Below are positions 17,951-27,270 of a stretch of 59,744 bases of DNA, piece after piece. The notes under the pieces were generated by a model, which had not been told where the DNA came from, did not search any database, and saw nothing but the letters and a program-made list of their open reading frames with translations. Both the position numbers and the translations under genes were made by a program. Position 1 is the stretch's first letter. Every line of letters begins with the position of its first letter. The DNA lies in contig CAMFKK010000001.1 of assembly GCA_945957225.1 (NCBI GenBank), forward strand, positions 1 through 59,744, in the 5' to 3' direction. Origin of the DNA: an uncultured Sphingobacteriia bacterium (lineage in GTDB: Bacteria > Bacteroidota > Bacteroidia > Chitinophagales > Chitinophagaceae).

Positions 17951-19141
17951 TTATTTGGCGTCTGTGGTAATCAATTGTCCGTCATATAAACTCTGATGAC
18001 CTTCTACAATGAGCACATCCCCAGCTTTTAATCCTGATTTTACTTCTAATTTGTTACCGTATAACTCACCTGCAACAACTACTCTTTTACGAGCAATTAA
18101 TTTTCCATTTTCTGAAGCAGCCACCATTACAAAACGGCCCTTCTCGTCATTTTGTAAAGTGTTGATAGGAATTGTTACCGCATTATCTGCTTGATAATCT
18201 TGTACACGAACTAAGGCAATTTGATTGGGGCGGAAATTCTTGTCATATGGAATTTTGGCTTCTACGTAGAAACTTCTGCTATTGGGGTCAATAATTTTTC
18301 CAGCAACACCAATCTTGGCTTCCAATGTGCGATTAATATCTGGTAAGCTAATTTGTATTGTAGTACCTACCCCTACACGGTTTGCATAGTTTTCCGGAAT
18401 CTGAGTAGTCACTTTTAAATCAGTAGTATTCACCACTTTAATTTGGCCAGGACCAGCAAATAACTCACCCACACGTACATTTACATCATCAGCCACACCA
18501 TTTACATCACTATATACAGAAGTGAATTTAAGTTGTTCTTGGGTAATTTTAATTTGCTCTTCGGTGCTTTTCAATTGGTTCTCCAAATTTTCAACATTGT
18601 TCTTGGCTGTAATCAGTTGAATTTCTGTACCAATATTTTGTGCCCATAGATTTTGTTGTTTTTGATATAAGTTTTTAGCAAATGCCAATTGGGTCTTAAT
18701 AGACTGCAAGCCCTGTTGACCAGCAATCAAACTTTGTTTTACCAAAGCGTCATCCAATTTCAAAATCAATTGACCCTTGCTTATGTTGTCACCCTTTTTA
18801 ATATAGAGTTCACGAACCTGTCCGCCACCTCCACGGGGAGTAATAAAGGAAATATTCACCGCGTCTACTTTACCCTGTAGGTCAATATAGTGTGTGAATT
18901 TTTCTGTAACAATGGGTGCAGTAACCACCAATTTGCTTTTTTCAACTTTAGAGGAAGGATCCATTTTCAATACTTCAGCTTCCAGTTTAGCAATATTGTT
19001 GCCAATTTCTGTTTGTTGTTTTTTGAGTTCTTCTAATTGTTTTTTCTTGGCAGTTAATTCCGCAGAATCAGTTGATTTGCTTCCGCAGGCAGCCAAAAAG
19101 ATAAGGGCTGCTAGCATTAAGATATTTGGTTTTTGTTGCAT
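17951..19141 (-). CDS. RND efflux periplasmic adaptor (membrane fusion protein) lipoprotein
   Basis: 396 residues. Lipoprotein signal LIFLAACGS with lipid Cys at 19. It bridges the RND pump and the TolC channel. A short coiled coil (about 28-57) is followed by the barrel-sandwich half-motifs (GQLILKLDDALVKQSL), the alpha-hairpin (about 115-195, QNLWAQNIGTEIQLITAKNNVENLENQL), the beta-barrel (YANRVGVGTTIQISLPD) and the membrane-proximal domain (VTIPINTLQNDEKGRFVMV ... GLKAGDVLIVEGHQSLYDGQLI). Gaps of 42 bases to the permease and 30 to the TolC gene support co-transcription. Confidence 0.95.
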   Translation of the reverse strand: MQQKPNILMLAALIFLAACGSKSTDSAELTAKKKQLEELKKQQTEIGNNIAKLEAEVLKMDPSSKVEKSKLVVTAPIVTEKFTHYIDLQGKVDAVNISFITPRGGGGQVRELYIKKGDNISKGQLILKLDDALVKQSLIAGQQGLQSIKTQLAFAKNLYQKQQNLWAQNIGTEIQLITAKNNVENLENQLKSTEEQIKITQEQLKFTSVYSDVNGVADDVNVRVGELFAGPGQIKVVNTTDLKVTTQIPENYANRVGVGTTIQISLPDINRTLEAKIGVAGKIIDPNSRSFYVEAKIPYDKNFRPNQIALVRVQDYQADNAVTIPINTLQNDEKGRFVMVAASENGKLIARKRVVVAGELYGNKLEVKSGLKAGDVLIVEGHQSLYDGQLITTDAK

Positions 19142-19171
19142 GGTATAATCTTTATAATGTTAGTTGGTGGG

Positions 19172-20515
19172 TTATAGTTTTCCTACGGCTTTGTAAAAAT
19201 CTACTTTGGCTACAATGGCACCGTAAAGTGCATTTATATAATTGGCCTGTGCCGTACGCAAATCGGTTTGTGCTGCAGTGATTTCTGTATTTGAACCGGT
19301 GCCCAATTCAAATTTCTTGGTAGTTTGTTTAAATACATTCTCTGCTAATTCCATATTCTTTTTCTGATAGTCCAATGTGGTAATGGCGGCACTAAAATTC
19401 ATTTTAGCTGTTTCTACTTCATTGTCAATGCTATTGCGTAGGTTTTCAATTTGGTTCTCGGTTTGTTTTAATTCAATACGAGATTTTTTCAGTTTGGCGT
19501 CTTTAGAGAATCCATCAAAAATGGGAATAGACACATTCAAACCAATAAAGGAAGTAGTGAACCAGTCTCCCTTTCCAAAGAAATTAAATTGATTTCTCTG
19601 AGCGTTTTTGGTATAAGCACCAGTTAATGCAATAGTGGGTAAATAGCTTAATTGGTATCTTCTTATATTAAACTCATTGAGTTTTTTGGCAAGGTTCAAG
19701 TATTGATAGTCTTTTCTGCTATCATAAGTGAATGCACTATCTTGATCAATACCCTGTTTAATCTTATCTTCTGATAACTGATCTGTTAATACTAAGGTAT
19801 CTTTCACTGGCATCCCCATCAATGTTTTCAGACCCAAGTATCCCACACTAATATTATTTAGTGCTCTCAATTTTTCAGTTTCAATATTGGATACCTGAAC
19901 AGAGATTTTGTCAATATCTAATTTTTCTGCAAAACCATTTTGATACAACACTTTTGTATCGTTTAGCAATTTGTTCAACCTATCAAGATTGGCGTCAAAA
20001 ATGCCAATCTGTGTTTTTGAAGCTACTAATTGATAATAGATTTTGTAGATATTGGCTTTGATAGCTTCTTCTGTTACTTCTACATTCTTGTTTTGAAATT
20101 CAATACTGGTAGACCTGGCTTTTAAACCAATAAAAACCTGGCCATCAAATAAGAGCTGTTGCAAGTTCACACCTGCATTGGCATTAAACTTGGTTCCAAA
20201 CTGAACTGGGATATAGGTTCCTGCTGGTTGTCCAAAAATTTCACCTGGTAATAGTGATGTTGGAATGGTTAAATAGTCATTACCACTGATATTACCCGTG
20301 ATAGTTGGCAATGCTGCTGCAGTAATGTCGCGGTTTGTTTGGTTCTGAACCTGTACGTTTAACAGCGCGTTTCTAACCTGCACATTGTTTTTATGTGCAT
20401 AGTCCACACATTCCTTAATAGAGAATGCATGTGAGCTGCTGTTTTGAGCAAAGGTTTGGAAACTTGCTATCAACAGCAAGCAAAACCAAAACATGCTTTT
20501 AATTGGCTTGTTCAT
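19172..20515 (-). CDS. TolC family outer-membrane efflux protein
   Basis: 447 residues with signal peptide ending FQTFAQ. Outer-membrane channel of the tripartite pump. Two OEP repeats are visible: FSIKECVDYAHKNNVQVRNALLNVQVQNQ at the start, and a second half with TENQIENLRNSIDNEVETAKMNFSAAITTLDYQKKNMELAE and ELGTGSNTEITAAQTDLRTAQANYINALY. The start ATG lies inside the tetR gene: the last 17 bases of tetR overlap this ORF in another frame, so translation of the two is probably coupled. Confidence 0.95.
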   Translation of the reverse strand: MNKPIKSMFWFCLLLIASFQTFAQNSSSHAFSIKECVDYAHKNNVQVRNALLNVQVQNQTNRDITAAALPTITGNISGNDYLTIPTSLLPGEIFGQPAGTYIPVQFGTKFNANAGVNLQQLLFDGQVFIGLKARSTSIEFQNKNVEVTEEAIKANIYKIYYQLVASKTQIGIFDANLDRLNKLLNDTKVLYQNGFAEKLDIDKISVQVSNIETEKLRALNNISVGYLGLKTLMGMPVKDTLVLTDQLSEDKIKQGIDQDSAFTYDSRKDYQYLNLAKKLNEFNIRRYQLSYLPTIALTGAYTKNAQRNQFNFFGKGDWFTTSFIGLNVSIPIFDGFSKDAKLKKSRIELKQTENQIENLRNSIDNEVETAKMNFSAAITTLDYQKKNMELAENVFKQTTKKFELGTGSNTEITAAQTDLRTAQANYINALYGAIVAKVDFYKAVGKL

Positions 20516-21134
20516 GTGTAATGGGATTTTGTCTTTGTATTTTGTATTGTTGAATTTTTTTGATGCCCTCTAATGATGCTATACCATAAAGGAAATTTTC
20601 CAAAACCTCTTGACTCACTTTTGAGATATTGTATTTGGATGTTGGAAACACTTCTCCATTCATGACCACAAAAACGGATTCAATATGAAATTTGGCCAAG
20701 ATGTCTACCTGTATTTCCGGTCTGTACAAACCCTCTTTGATGCCATTTTCCAAATTGTCCTTGATTACTTTGTAGAAAAACTCCTGTTTGTGTTCATTGA
20801 GTTTTTGAAAAGACTTGGGATGATATTTCTGAATATCATGCACAATGGAAGTGTTCAATTGCTTGAGCATGTCTTGCATGTCATCAATGGCCATAAATAT
20901 TTCATGAATGGCATTCTCCTTATTCAATTTGTGCATTTCACATTGGCGATAGTTGCGTTGGATCTCAATTTCCAATACCCCGTCAACCAAGGCATCCTTA
21001 TCGGCAAAATATTGGTAAATGGTTTTTTTGCTCATCCCCAGATGGTATGCAATATCATCCATACTCACACTTCTAATGCCGTATCGCATAAAAAGTTCAT
21101 GTGTCTTATTGATAATTCGCTGTTCTGTTTCCAT
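20499..21134 (-). CDS. TetR/AcrR family transcriptional regulator
   Basis: 211 residues. An N-terminal helix-turn-helix (about 7-52: RIINKTHELFMRYGIRSVSMDDIAYHLGMSKKTIYQYFADKDALV) is typical of TetR repressors, followed by an all-helical ligand-binding and dimerisation domain. First gene of the operon and overlapping tolC by 17 bases, so it is expected to repress its own efflux operon until a pump substrate binds. The promoter directly upstream carries a perfect 10-base inverted repeat over the -33 and -7 elements, which fits autoregulation. Ligand unknown. Confidence 0.93.
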   Translation of the reverse strand: METEQRIINKTHELFMRYGIRSVSMDDIAYHLGMSKKTIYQYFADKDALVDGVLEIEIQRNYRQCEMHKLNKENAIHEIFMAIDDMQDMLKQLNTSIVHDIQKYHPKSFQKLNEHKQEFFYKVIKDNLENGIKEGLYRPEIQVDILAKFHIESVFVVMNGEVFPTSKYNISKVSQEVLENFLYGIASLEGIKKIQQYKIQRQNPITHEQAN

Positions 21135-21151
21135 AATCTAAAAAAGTCACG

Positions 21152-21191
21152 CAAAACTATGGAAACTATTTAAGTAGCCAAAGTTTCCATA
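21152..21191 (-). promoter_or_regulatory. Promoter and probable TetR operator of the efflux operon
   Basis: On the minus strand TTTG (complement of 21179-21182), a 19-base spacer and TAGTTTTG (complement of 21152-21159) match the Bacteroidota -33/-7 promoter. A perfect inverted repeat TATGGAAACT (21158-21167) N14 AGTTTCCATA (21182-21191) has one arm touching each promoter element. A dimer, or pair of dimers, bound there would block RNA polymerase. The start codon of tetR is 17 bases downstream of the -7 element. Confidence 0.75.
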
Positions 21192-21283
21192 TAAAAAAAT
21201 TGTAAAATTTTGTTAACCGGTAAAAAAAAGGGATAAACCATCAAAATCTGCTTTCTTTGTTATTAGAAATCAAATTCCTACCC

Positions 21284-21937
21284 ATGCGGCAGCTGCCCAA
21301 GCCTAGTTTTAGTGCTTATCTTAAGAAACTCTTGCAATTCTTTTTACAGGGCTTGATTGTATTAGCACCTATTGGTATTACCATTTGGGTGGTTTTGGGT
21401 CTTTTTAATTATGTAGATGGATTCTTACCCAACCTGATCAATCATCTAGCTCCTGAATTATTGGAAAAAGACGCAGCTGGTAACCTAACTCGTTTACCAG
21501 GTTTGGGATTCTTGGTAGTAGTTTCTTTGGTTTTGCTGGTAGGTTGGTTATCAAGCCTTTTTGTGGTTGGACGATTGGTAGCCGTTTTTGATACGGTCTT
21601 AGAAAGAACCCCTGGCATCAAGTTTATTTATTCCTCCGTCAAGGATTTTTTAGAGGCTTTTGCCGGAAATAAGAAAAAATTTGACCACCCAGTATTGGTG
21701 AATGTTGATGGTCCAGATGTTTGGCGTATTGGATTTATAACACAACATTCCAGTAAAGACCTTGGTTTAGAGGAGCATGTAACGGTGTATGTACCACATT
21801 CTTATGCCATATCAGGCATTACATACCTTGTTCCCAAGGTAAAAATTAAAGAACTCCCCCCACATATTCACCCTGCCGAAGCCATGAAATACGTGGTCTC
21901 AGGAGGGGTAAGCGCAACACATGAACAGGGTTCCTAA
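21284..21937 (+). CDS. DUF502 family membrane protein
   Basis: 217 residues from the ATG at 21284; a TTG at 21257 is open but unlikely. Two N-terminal membrane helices (about 18-40, LQGLIVLAPIGITIWVVLGLF, and about 70-93, GLGFLVVVSLVLLVGWLSSLFVV) are followed by a soluble domain with the conserved PGIKFIYSSVKDFLEAF segment and a VYVPHSYAISGITYLVP block. This is the DUF502 family, widespread in bacteria and plants, of unknown biochemical role. Cytoplasmic membrane. Divergent from the tetR efflux operon. An 18-base sequence spanning its stop codon (21930-21947) recurs upstream of thrA. Confidence 0.9.
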   Translation: MRQLPKPSFSAYLKKLLQFFLQGLIVLAPIGITIWVVLGLFNYVDGFLPNLINHLAPELLEKDAAGNLTRLPGLGFLVVVSLVLLVGWLSSLFVVGRLVAVFDTVLERTPGIKFIYSSVKDFLEAFAGNKKKFDHPVLVNVDGPDVWRIGFITQHSSKDLGLEEHVTVYVPHSYAISGITYLVPKVKIKELPPHIHPAEAMKYVVSGGVSATHEQGS

Positions 21938-22008
21938 GGGAATCTGATTCAGAAATCGGCCAAAAGTTTCCTGTAAAAACGGTTAACTTGCGGTTTCAAG
22001 CAATCGAA

Positions 22009-23079
22009 ATGAGTGTCCATAACTTCAATTCGGGGCCATCTATACTGCCCCAACCGGTACTGGAACAGTCCGCTAAAGCCATCCATGACTTTAATGGAAC
22101 CGGTTTGTCCATTCTTGAAATAGGACATCGCACCAGCCATTTTCAATCTGTTTTAGATACGGCTATTGGTTCTGTAAAAAGACTCATGCAATTAGACGAG
22201 CAATATGAGGTACTCTTTTTACATGGTGGCGCTACTACCCAGTTTATGCAGGTTCCTATGAATCTGCTAGACCAAGATGAAACAGCCGCTTATTGTGATA
22301 ATGGGATTTGGGGTAATAAAGCGTATAAAGAAGCATCCATTTTTGGAAATGCTGTTTTGGCGGCTAGTTCTGCAGATCAGTCCCATACCTATATTCCAAA
22401 ACAGTTGTCCATTCCTGCCAATGCCAAATACCTGCATATTACTACCAATAATACGGTAGAAGGTACACAATGGCATGAATATCCCAATCTAGACATTCCA
22501 TTGATTGGAGATATGAGTAGTGATATTTTTAGTAGGGAAGTAGATTTTAAAAAATTCTCTTTGATCTATGCTGGTGCTCAAAAAAATATGGGTGCTGCGG
22601 GTGTAAATATGTTGGTGATTAAAAAGTCTATTTTGGGCAAGATCAAGCGCAAAATTCCTACCATCATGAATTACCAAAAACATATTGAAGCTGGTTCTCT
22701 TATGAATACGCCACCTGTTTTTGCAGTTTATGTGAGCATGCTTACGCTACAGTGGATTGAACAAGAAGGAGGCTTAAAAGAAATGGGTAGAAGAAGCCAA
22801 GAAAGAGCAGATTTATTATATAATACCATTGATAGTCTTCCACTTTTCCAAGCCAAAGTGGCCAAAGAAGATAGGAGTCAAATGAATGCCGTATTCTTTA
22901 TTGAAAATGAAGCATTACAAAATCAATTTTTAGACCAGTGTAAACAAGCCGGTTTTGTTGGTGTTAAAGGATATCGCACCGTTGGTGGTATCAGAGTTAG
23001 CATGTATAACGCACTTCCATTAAGCAGTGTAAAAGCCATGACAGATCTGATGCAGGATTTTGCAAAACAACACGGATAA
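22009..23079 (+). CDS. serC: Phosphoserine aminotransferase
   Basis: 356 residues from the ATG at 22009; an upstream TTG at 21988 adds residues not found at the family's N-terminus. Converts 3-phosphohydroxypyruvate and glutamate to phosphoserine in serine synthesis (and the equivalent step in pyridoxine synthesis where present). Evidence: N-terminal HNFNSGPSILPQPVL, FLHGGATTQFMQVPMNL, HITTNNTVEGTQ, DMSSDIFSREVDF, the PLP Lys in YAGAQKNMGAAGV (K192) and C-terminal FVGVKGYRTVGGIRVSMYNALPL. It is followed 21 bases later by a DUF1015 gene, a recurring Bacteroidota pair. No serA lies between or beside them here. Confidence 0.97.
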   Translation: MSVHNFNSGPSILPQPVLEQSAKAIHDFNGTGLSILEIGHRTSHFQSVLDTAIGSVKRLMQLDEQYEVLFLHGGATTQFMQVPMNLLDQDETAAYCDNGIWGNKAYKEASIFGNAVLAASSADQSHTYIPKQLSIPANAKYLHITTNNTVEGTQWHEYPNLDIPLIGDMSSDIFSREVDFKKFSLIYAGAQKNMGAAGVNMLVIKKSILGKIKRKIPTIMNYQKHIEAGSLMNTPPVFAVYVSMLTLQWIEQEGGLKEMGRRSQERADLLYNTIDSLPLFQAKVAKEDRSQMNAVFFIENEALQNQFLDQCKQAGFVGVKGYRTVGGIRVSMYNALPLSSVKAMTDLMQDFAKQHG

Positions 23080-23100
23080 AATCATCACTAAAAATAACAG

Positions 23101-24336
23101 ATGGCAAACATCAAACCGTTCAAAGCATTAAGACCTCAAGCACAATTGGCCAAGCAAGTAGCTAGCCGACCTTACGACGTTCTAAGTAGTGCAGAAGCAA
23201 AGATTGAAGTTCAGGGAAATCCATTTTCATTTTTGCATATCACCAAAAGTGAGATAGACCTACCTGAAACAGTAGATGTTCATGCACAAGAAGTCTATCA
23301 GCAAGCAAAAGAAAACTTGGTGGCTTCTATTCAGCGAGATACACTTTTTAGAGAGTCAAAAGAATGTTATTATATCTATCAATTAATCATGAATGGCAGA
23401 AGCCAAACAGGTTTGGTATGTGTGAGCAGTGTAGATGATTATGAAAATGATATCATTAAAAAACACGAATTCACCAGACCGGAAAAAGAATTGGATAGAA
23501 TCAATCATATTAAAACATCTGGTGCCCAAACTGGTAATGTTTTCTTGGCTTACAGGAACAATGATGCTATTGACCAGATTATTGAAAAGTGGAAAACCAC
23601 TAAGTCTCCTGGTTATGACTTTACTGCAGAAGATGGTATCCAACACACTATTTGGATTATCAGTGATGGCAGTACCTGCGATAAAATCACCAGCATTTTT
23701 GCAGAACAGGTTCCTTGTACTTATATAGCAGACGGTCACCATCGCGCAGCATCTGCTTCAAAAGTGCGTGCTGCTTTGGGATCCGCAGCCACAGAGGGTT
23801 CCAATCATTTTCTAACTACGCTTTTCCCTTCTAATCAGTTATTCATCATGGATTATAACCGTGTGGTAAAAGACTTAAATGGCTTAAGTGCTGATGCATT
23901 TTTAGCTGCGTTAGAGGAAAAATTTACCGTAACCATAGAAGGAATTCAAGCATTTAGACCTGCCAATTTGCACGAGATTGGTTTGTATTTGAACAAACAA
24001 TGGTACAAATTAGTAGCCAAGCCAGGTACTTATACAGAAGACCCCATTGGTGTTTTAGACGTTACCATTTTACAAGACAATGTACTTTCTGCCATACTCA
24101 ATATCAATGATCCAAGAACCGATACAAGGGTAGATTTTGTAGGTGGTATTCGTGGATTGGGTGAATTGGAAAAAAGGGTTGATAGTGGTGAAATGGCTGC
24201 AGCATTTAGTATTTATCCCGTTACTATGGATCAATTATTCAATATTGCAGATAGCGGAAAAGTAATGCCACCAAAAAGTACTTGGTTTGAGCCAAAATTA
24301 AGGGATGGTTTGTTGACGCATTTGATTTACGAATAA
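23101..24336 (+). CDS. DUF1015 family protein
   Basis: 411 residues, cytosolic. Family marks: N-terminal IKPFKALRPQAQLAKQVASRPYDVLSSAEA, GNPFSFLHITKSEI, KKHEFTRPEKELDRINHI, YIADGHHRAASA and C-terminal VDFVGGIRGLGELEKRVDSGEMAAAFSIYPV with MPPKSTWFEPKLRDGLL. The family is habitually linked to serine synthesis genes and here directly follows serC. Its biochemical role is not settled as far as I know; a kinase-like or serine-related function has been suggested from context. It ends 10 bases before the following TPR protein. Confidence 0.9.
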   Translation: MANIKPFKALRPQAQLAKQVASRPYDVLSSAEAKIEVQGNPFSFLHITKSEIDLPETVDVHAQEVYQQAKENLVASIQRDTLFRESKECYYIYQLIMNGRSQTGLVCVSSVDDYENDIIKKHEFTRPEKELDRINHIKTSGAQTGNVFLAYRNNDAIDQIIEKWKTTKSPGYDFTAEDGIQHTIWIISDGSTCDKITSIFAEQVPCTYIADGHHRAASASKVRAALGSAATEGSNHFLTTLFPSNQLFIMDYNRVVKDLNGLSADAFLAALEEKFTVTIEGIQAFRPANLHEIGLYLNKQWYKLVAKPGTYTEDPIGVLDVTILQDNVLSAILNINDPRTDTRVDFVGGIRGLGELEKRVDSGEMAAAFSIYPVTMDQLFNIADSGKVMPPKSTWFEPKLRDGLLTHLIYE

Positions 24337-24346
24337 CCCAAACCGC

Positions 24347-25357
24347 ATGCAAAAATTAGTGCTGATCTGCAGTTTCTTAATTGCTTCTTGTCAAGCTTTT
24401 GCGCAGCAAGACGTTAAACAGTTGTATGAGTCTGCCAAGATTTTAATGCGGCAGGGCGAGTATGAAACGGCTACTACCATCTTGCTCAAAGCTGTAAAGC
24501 AAGACAGTACTAATCTTGATATGCAAAAAGACTTGGCTTATTTGTATTTGTTGCAAAATAATCCGGTGCTTTCTGCACAAATATCCAGACCATTAATAGA
24601 TAGGGCTGACGCCGATGCGCAGTGCTTTCAAATGCTGGGTATGGCTTATAAGGCAGCGGCTAATTATTCAGAATGTGCCACTTTGTATAAATATGGTCTT
24701 TTGAAATTTCCGCATGCTGGTGTTTTGTATAATGAGTATGGAGAGCTTTTGGCCATGCAACAGCAATTGGACCAAGCCATTATTCAATGGGAAAAGGGGA
24801 TTGAACAAGACCCCAATCATAGCAATAATTATTACAATGCCAGTATGTATTATGCGTTGAACCGAAAATGGTTACGCGTGGCTTTGTATGGCGAATATTT
24901 TATCAACCTAGAAAGCTATACGGCTAGAACAACAGCCGTTAAGGGAAAACTCCTAAATGCCTATCAGGCATTATTACAACCAGGGGCATTGGATCAATTT
25001 GGTAAAGGCAATAATTTTGAAAAAGCTTTTGCAGCTGCTATTTGTCAAAACAACAATGCCAGCAAGCCTGTGAATATTACCATGGATCATCTGTTAGCCG
25101 CAAGACTTGCTTTCTTGAAAAATTGGACTGCTGAAATAGCCAGTCAATTTCCATTAAGATTGGTGGATCACCTACTGCAAATACAAAAAGAAGGCATCTG
25201 GGATGCATACCAGCAATGGGTATTTGGTGCAGCTCTAAATCCTGCAGACTACCAACAATGGCAAACTGTTCATGCAAAAGAGGCCCATGCCTATCTACAA
25301 TTTCAACAAGGAAGGGTATTCAAAGTACCTACACAGCAGTATTATACCGGAAACTAA
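24347..25357 (+). CDS. Secreted tetratricopeptide-repeat protein
   Basis: 336 residues with a signal peptide ending AFAQ. About four to five TPR-like helix pairs follow from residue 25 to 180 (AKILMRQGEYETATTILLKAVKQD, LAYLYLLQNNPVLSAQ, MLGMAYKAAANYSECATLYKYGLLKFP, YGELLAMQQQLDQAIIQWEKGIEQDPNH, YNASMYYALNRKW). The C-terminal third is helical without a recognised fold. Probably a periplasmic scaffold. Last gene of the serC-DUF1015-TPR run; a strong terminator follows. Confidence 0.85.
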   Translation: MQKLVLICSFLIASCQAFAQQDVKQLYESAKILMRQGEYETATTILLKAVKQDSTNLDMQKDLAYLYLLQNNPVLSAQISRPLIDRADADAQCFQMLGMAYKAAANYSECATLYKYGLLKFPHAGVLYNEYGELLAMQQQLDQAIIQWEKGIEQDPNHSNNYYNASMYYALNRKWLRVALYGEYFINLESYTARTTAVKGKLLNAYQALLQPGALDQFGKGNNFEKAFAAAICQNNNASKPVNITMDHLLAARLAFLKNWTAEIASQFPLRLVDHLLQIQKEGIWDAYQQWVFGAALNPADYQQWQTVHAKEAHAYLQFQQGRVFKVPTQQYYTGN

Positions 25358-25374
25358 TTGTTAAAAATTCTCTC

Positions 25375-25402
25375 AAAAGCCGATGGATCTTCATCGGCTT
25401 TT
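25375..25402 (+). terminator. Intrinsic terminator after the serC operon
   Basis: Perfect 11-bp stem AAAAGCCGATG / CATCGGCTTTT with a 6-base loop, followed by more T residues, 17 bases after the TPR gene stop. Confidence 0.93.
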
Positions 25403-25465
25403 TTATTTGTCTGCTTTTACCTAAATTGAAAGTTCTAACTACGGTTTCCTATATAACGATTGCAT

Positions 25466-27250
25466 ATGAATAGTAAAAGATTATTTGATTGCCTTGAACA
25501 CCAATTGCAACATTTTCCCAAAGAGGATATGTTGGCCGCAAAGGAAAACGGCAAATGGGTTAAGTACAGTACCGCTGAAGTAGCAGATATTGCTAATAAA
25601 TTCAGTGCTGGTTTATTAGCATTAGGAATAAGCGGTAATGATTTCACGCCCGAAGGCGCAGACAAAATTGCCATTATCAGTAATAATAGACCTGAATGGG
25701 TGTTTACAGATTTGGCTACCCAACAAACTGGAGCCATTTTGGTACCCGTTTATCCTACTACTAATCCATTGGAGTTAGAATTTATTCTCAATGATGCAGC
25801 TGTAAAATATGTATTTGTCAGTAGCAAGGATTTGTATGAAAAAGCAAACGATGTTTGTGCAAGGGTTCCTTCTGTTAAAAAAATATTCAGCTTTGACAGA
25901 CTAGAGGGTGTTGCACATTGGACAGAAGTATTGGCTATGTCAAGCCCCGCTAATTTGGAAAAAGTAGCTGAAGCTAAAGCGATGGTACCAACAGAACATT
26001 TGGCCACCATTATTTATACTTCAGGAACTACAGGTACACCAAAGGGTGTGATGTTGAAACACAGTAATATTTACACCAATGTCTATTATTCAAAAGTGAG
26101 CTTTCCTTTTAATGATGCACCTGAAACCAAGGTCCTGAGCTTTCTGCCCTTGAATCATATTTTTGAAAAGATGTGTACCTATATCTATTTATTTAGTGGG
26201 ATCAGCATCTATTATGCAGAAAGTTTAGAAACCATTGGCGATAATTTAAAAGAGGTAAAACCAGATGGATTTACAACAGTGCCTCGTTTATTAGAGAAAG
26301 TGTTTGAGAAAATCATGACAGCGGGTTCTCACTTAACAGGCACTAAGAAAAAGCTTTTTTATTGGGCTGTAGGATTGGCTGAAAAATATGATAACCAAAA
26401 AAGCGGTGGTTGGTGGTATGACACCCAATTGGCCATAGCTAATAAACTCATTTTTTCTAAATGGCGTGAAGCACTAGGTGGCAATATTAATTTTATAGTT
26501 ACAGGTGGTGCTGCCTGTCAAGTAAAACTCTTGCGCATTTTTAATGCTGCACGCATACCTGTTTATGAAGGATATGGTCCAACAGAAAATAGCCCGGTAA
26601 TTAGTGTGAATAGAAAAGCTGTTGGAGGAACTAAGTTTGGTACTGTGGGTCCTGTGATTGAAGGTATTCAAGTAAAACTAGCAGAAGACGGAGAGATTTT
26701 GGTAAGTGGAAGTTGTGTAATGGCAGGTTACTATAAACGCCAAGACCTAACGGATGAAACCGTAATCAATGGTTGGTTGCACACAGGAGATATTGGTGTC
26801 ATGGATGAGGGTAAGTACTTAAAAATTACAGACAGGAAAAAAGAATTGTTTAAAACCAGTGGTGGTAAATACGTTGCCCCACAGCCTATTGAAAACAAAC
26901 TCAAGGAAAGTCCCTTTGTTGAGCAGGTTATGGTGGTTGGTGCAGAAAGAAAATTTGTGGGCGCTTTAATTGTTCCTTCTTTCCCCACACTCAAAGAATG
27001 GATGCGTGAAAAAAATATACCTTTTACAACGGCTGAAGACGCTTTGCATCATCCTAAAGTATTGGAACTCTACAGAGAACTGGTAGAGAGTTTCAACAAT
27101 TTCTTTAACCATGTTGAACAGATTAAAAAATTTGAATTAATTCCAAGGGAGTGGAGTATTGAAACGGGAGAAATGACGCCAAAAATGAGTTTGAAAAGAA
27201 AAGTGGTCATGGAAAAATTCAAGGAAAATGTTGAGCGGATTTACGCATAA
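25466..27250 (+). CDS. Long-chain fatty-acid CoA ligase (AMP-dependent synthetase)
   Basis: 594 residues from the ATG at 25466. Activates fatty acids to acyl-CoA through an acyl-AMP. Adenylation motifs in order: the A3 phosphate-binding loop TIIYTSGTTGTPKGVMLKH, SFLPLNHIFEKMCTY, a long helical insertion with GGWWYDTQLAIANKLIFSKWREALGG, GGAACQVKLL, YEGYGPTENSPVISV, GWLHTGDIGVMDEGKYLKITDRKKELFKTSGGKYVAPQPIE and a C-terminal Lys region. Length and the insertion are those of FAA1/LC-FACS enzymes. Monocistronic: terminators lie on both sides. Chain-length preference cannot be read. Confidence 0.95.
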   Translation: MNSKRLFDCLEHQLQHFPKEDMLAAKENGKWVKYSTAEVADIANKFSAGLLALGISGNDFTPEGADKIAIISNNRPEWVFTDLATQQTGAILVPVYPTTNPLELEFILNDAAVKYVFVSSKDLYEKANDVCARVPSVKKIFSFDRLEGVAHWTEVLAMSSPANLEKVAEAKAMVPTEHLATIIYTSGTTGTPKGVMLKHSNIYTNVYYSKVSFPFNDAPETKVLSFLPLNHIFEKMCTYIYLFSGISIYYAESLETIGDNLKEVKPDGFTTVPRLLEKVFEKIMTAGSHLTGTKKKLFYWAVGLAEKYDNQKSGGWWYDTQLAIANKLIFSKWREALGGNINFIVTGGAACQVKLLRIFNAARIPVYEGYGPTENSPVISVNRKAVGGTKFGTVGPVIEGIQVKLAEDGEILVSGSCVMAGYYKRQDLTDETVINGWLHTGDIGVMDEGKYLKITDRKKELFKTSGGKYVAPQPIENKLKESPFVEQVMVVGAERKFVGALIVPSFPTLKEWMREKNIPFTTAEDALHHPKVLELYRELVESFNNFFNHVEQIKKFELIPREWSIETGEMTPKMSLKRKVVMEKFKENVERIYA

Positions 27251-27270
27251 ATAAAAATCCACATAATTCA

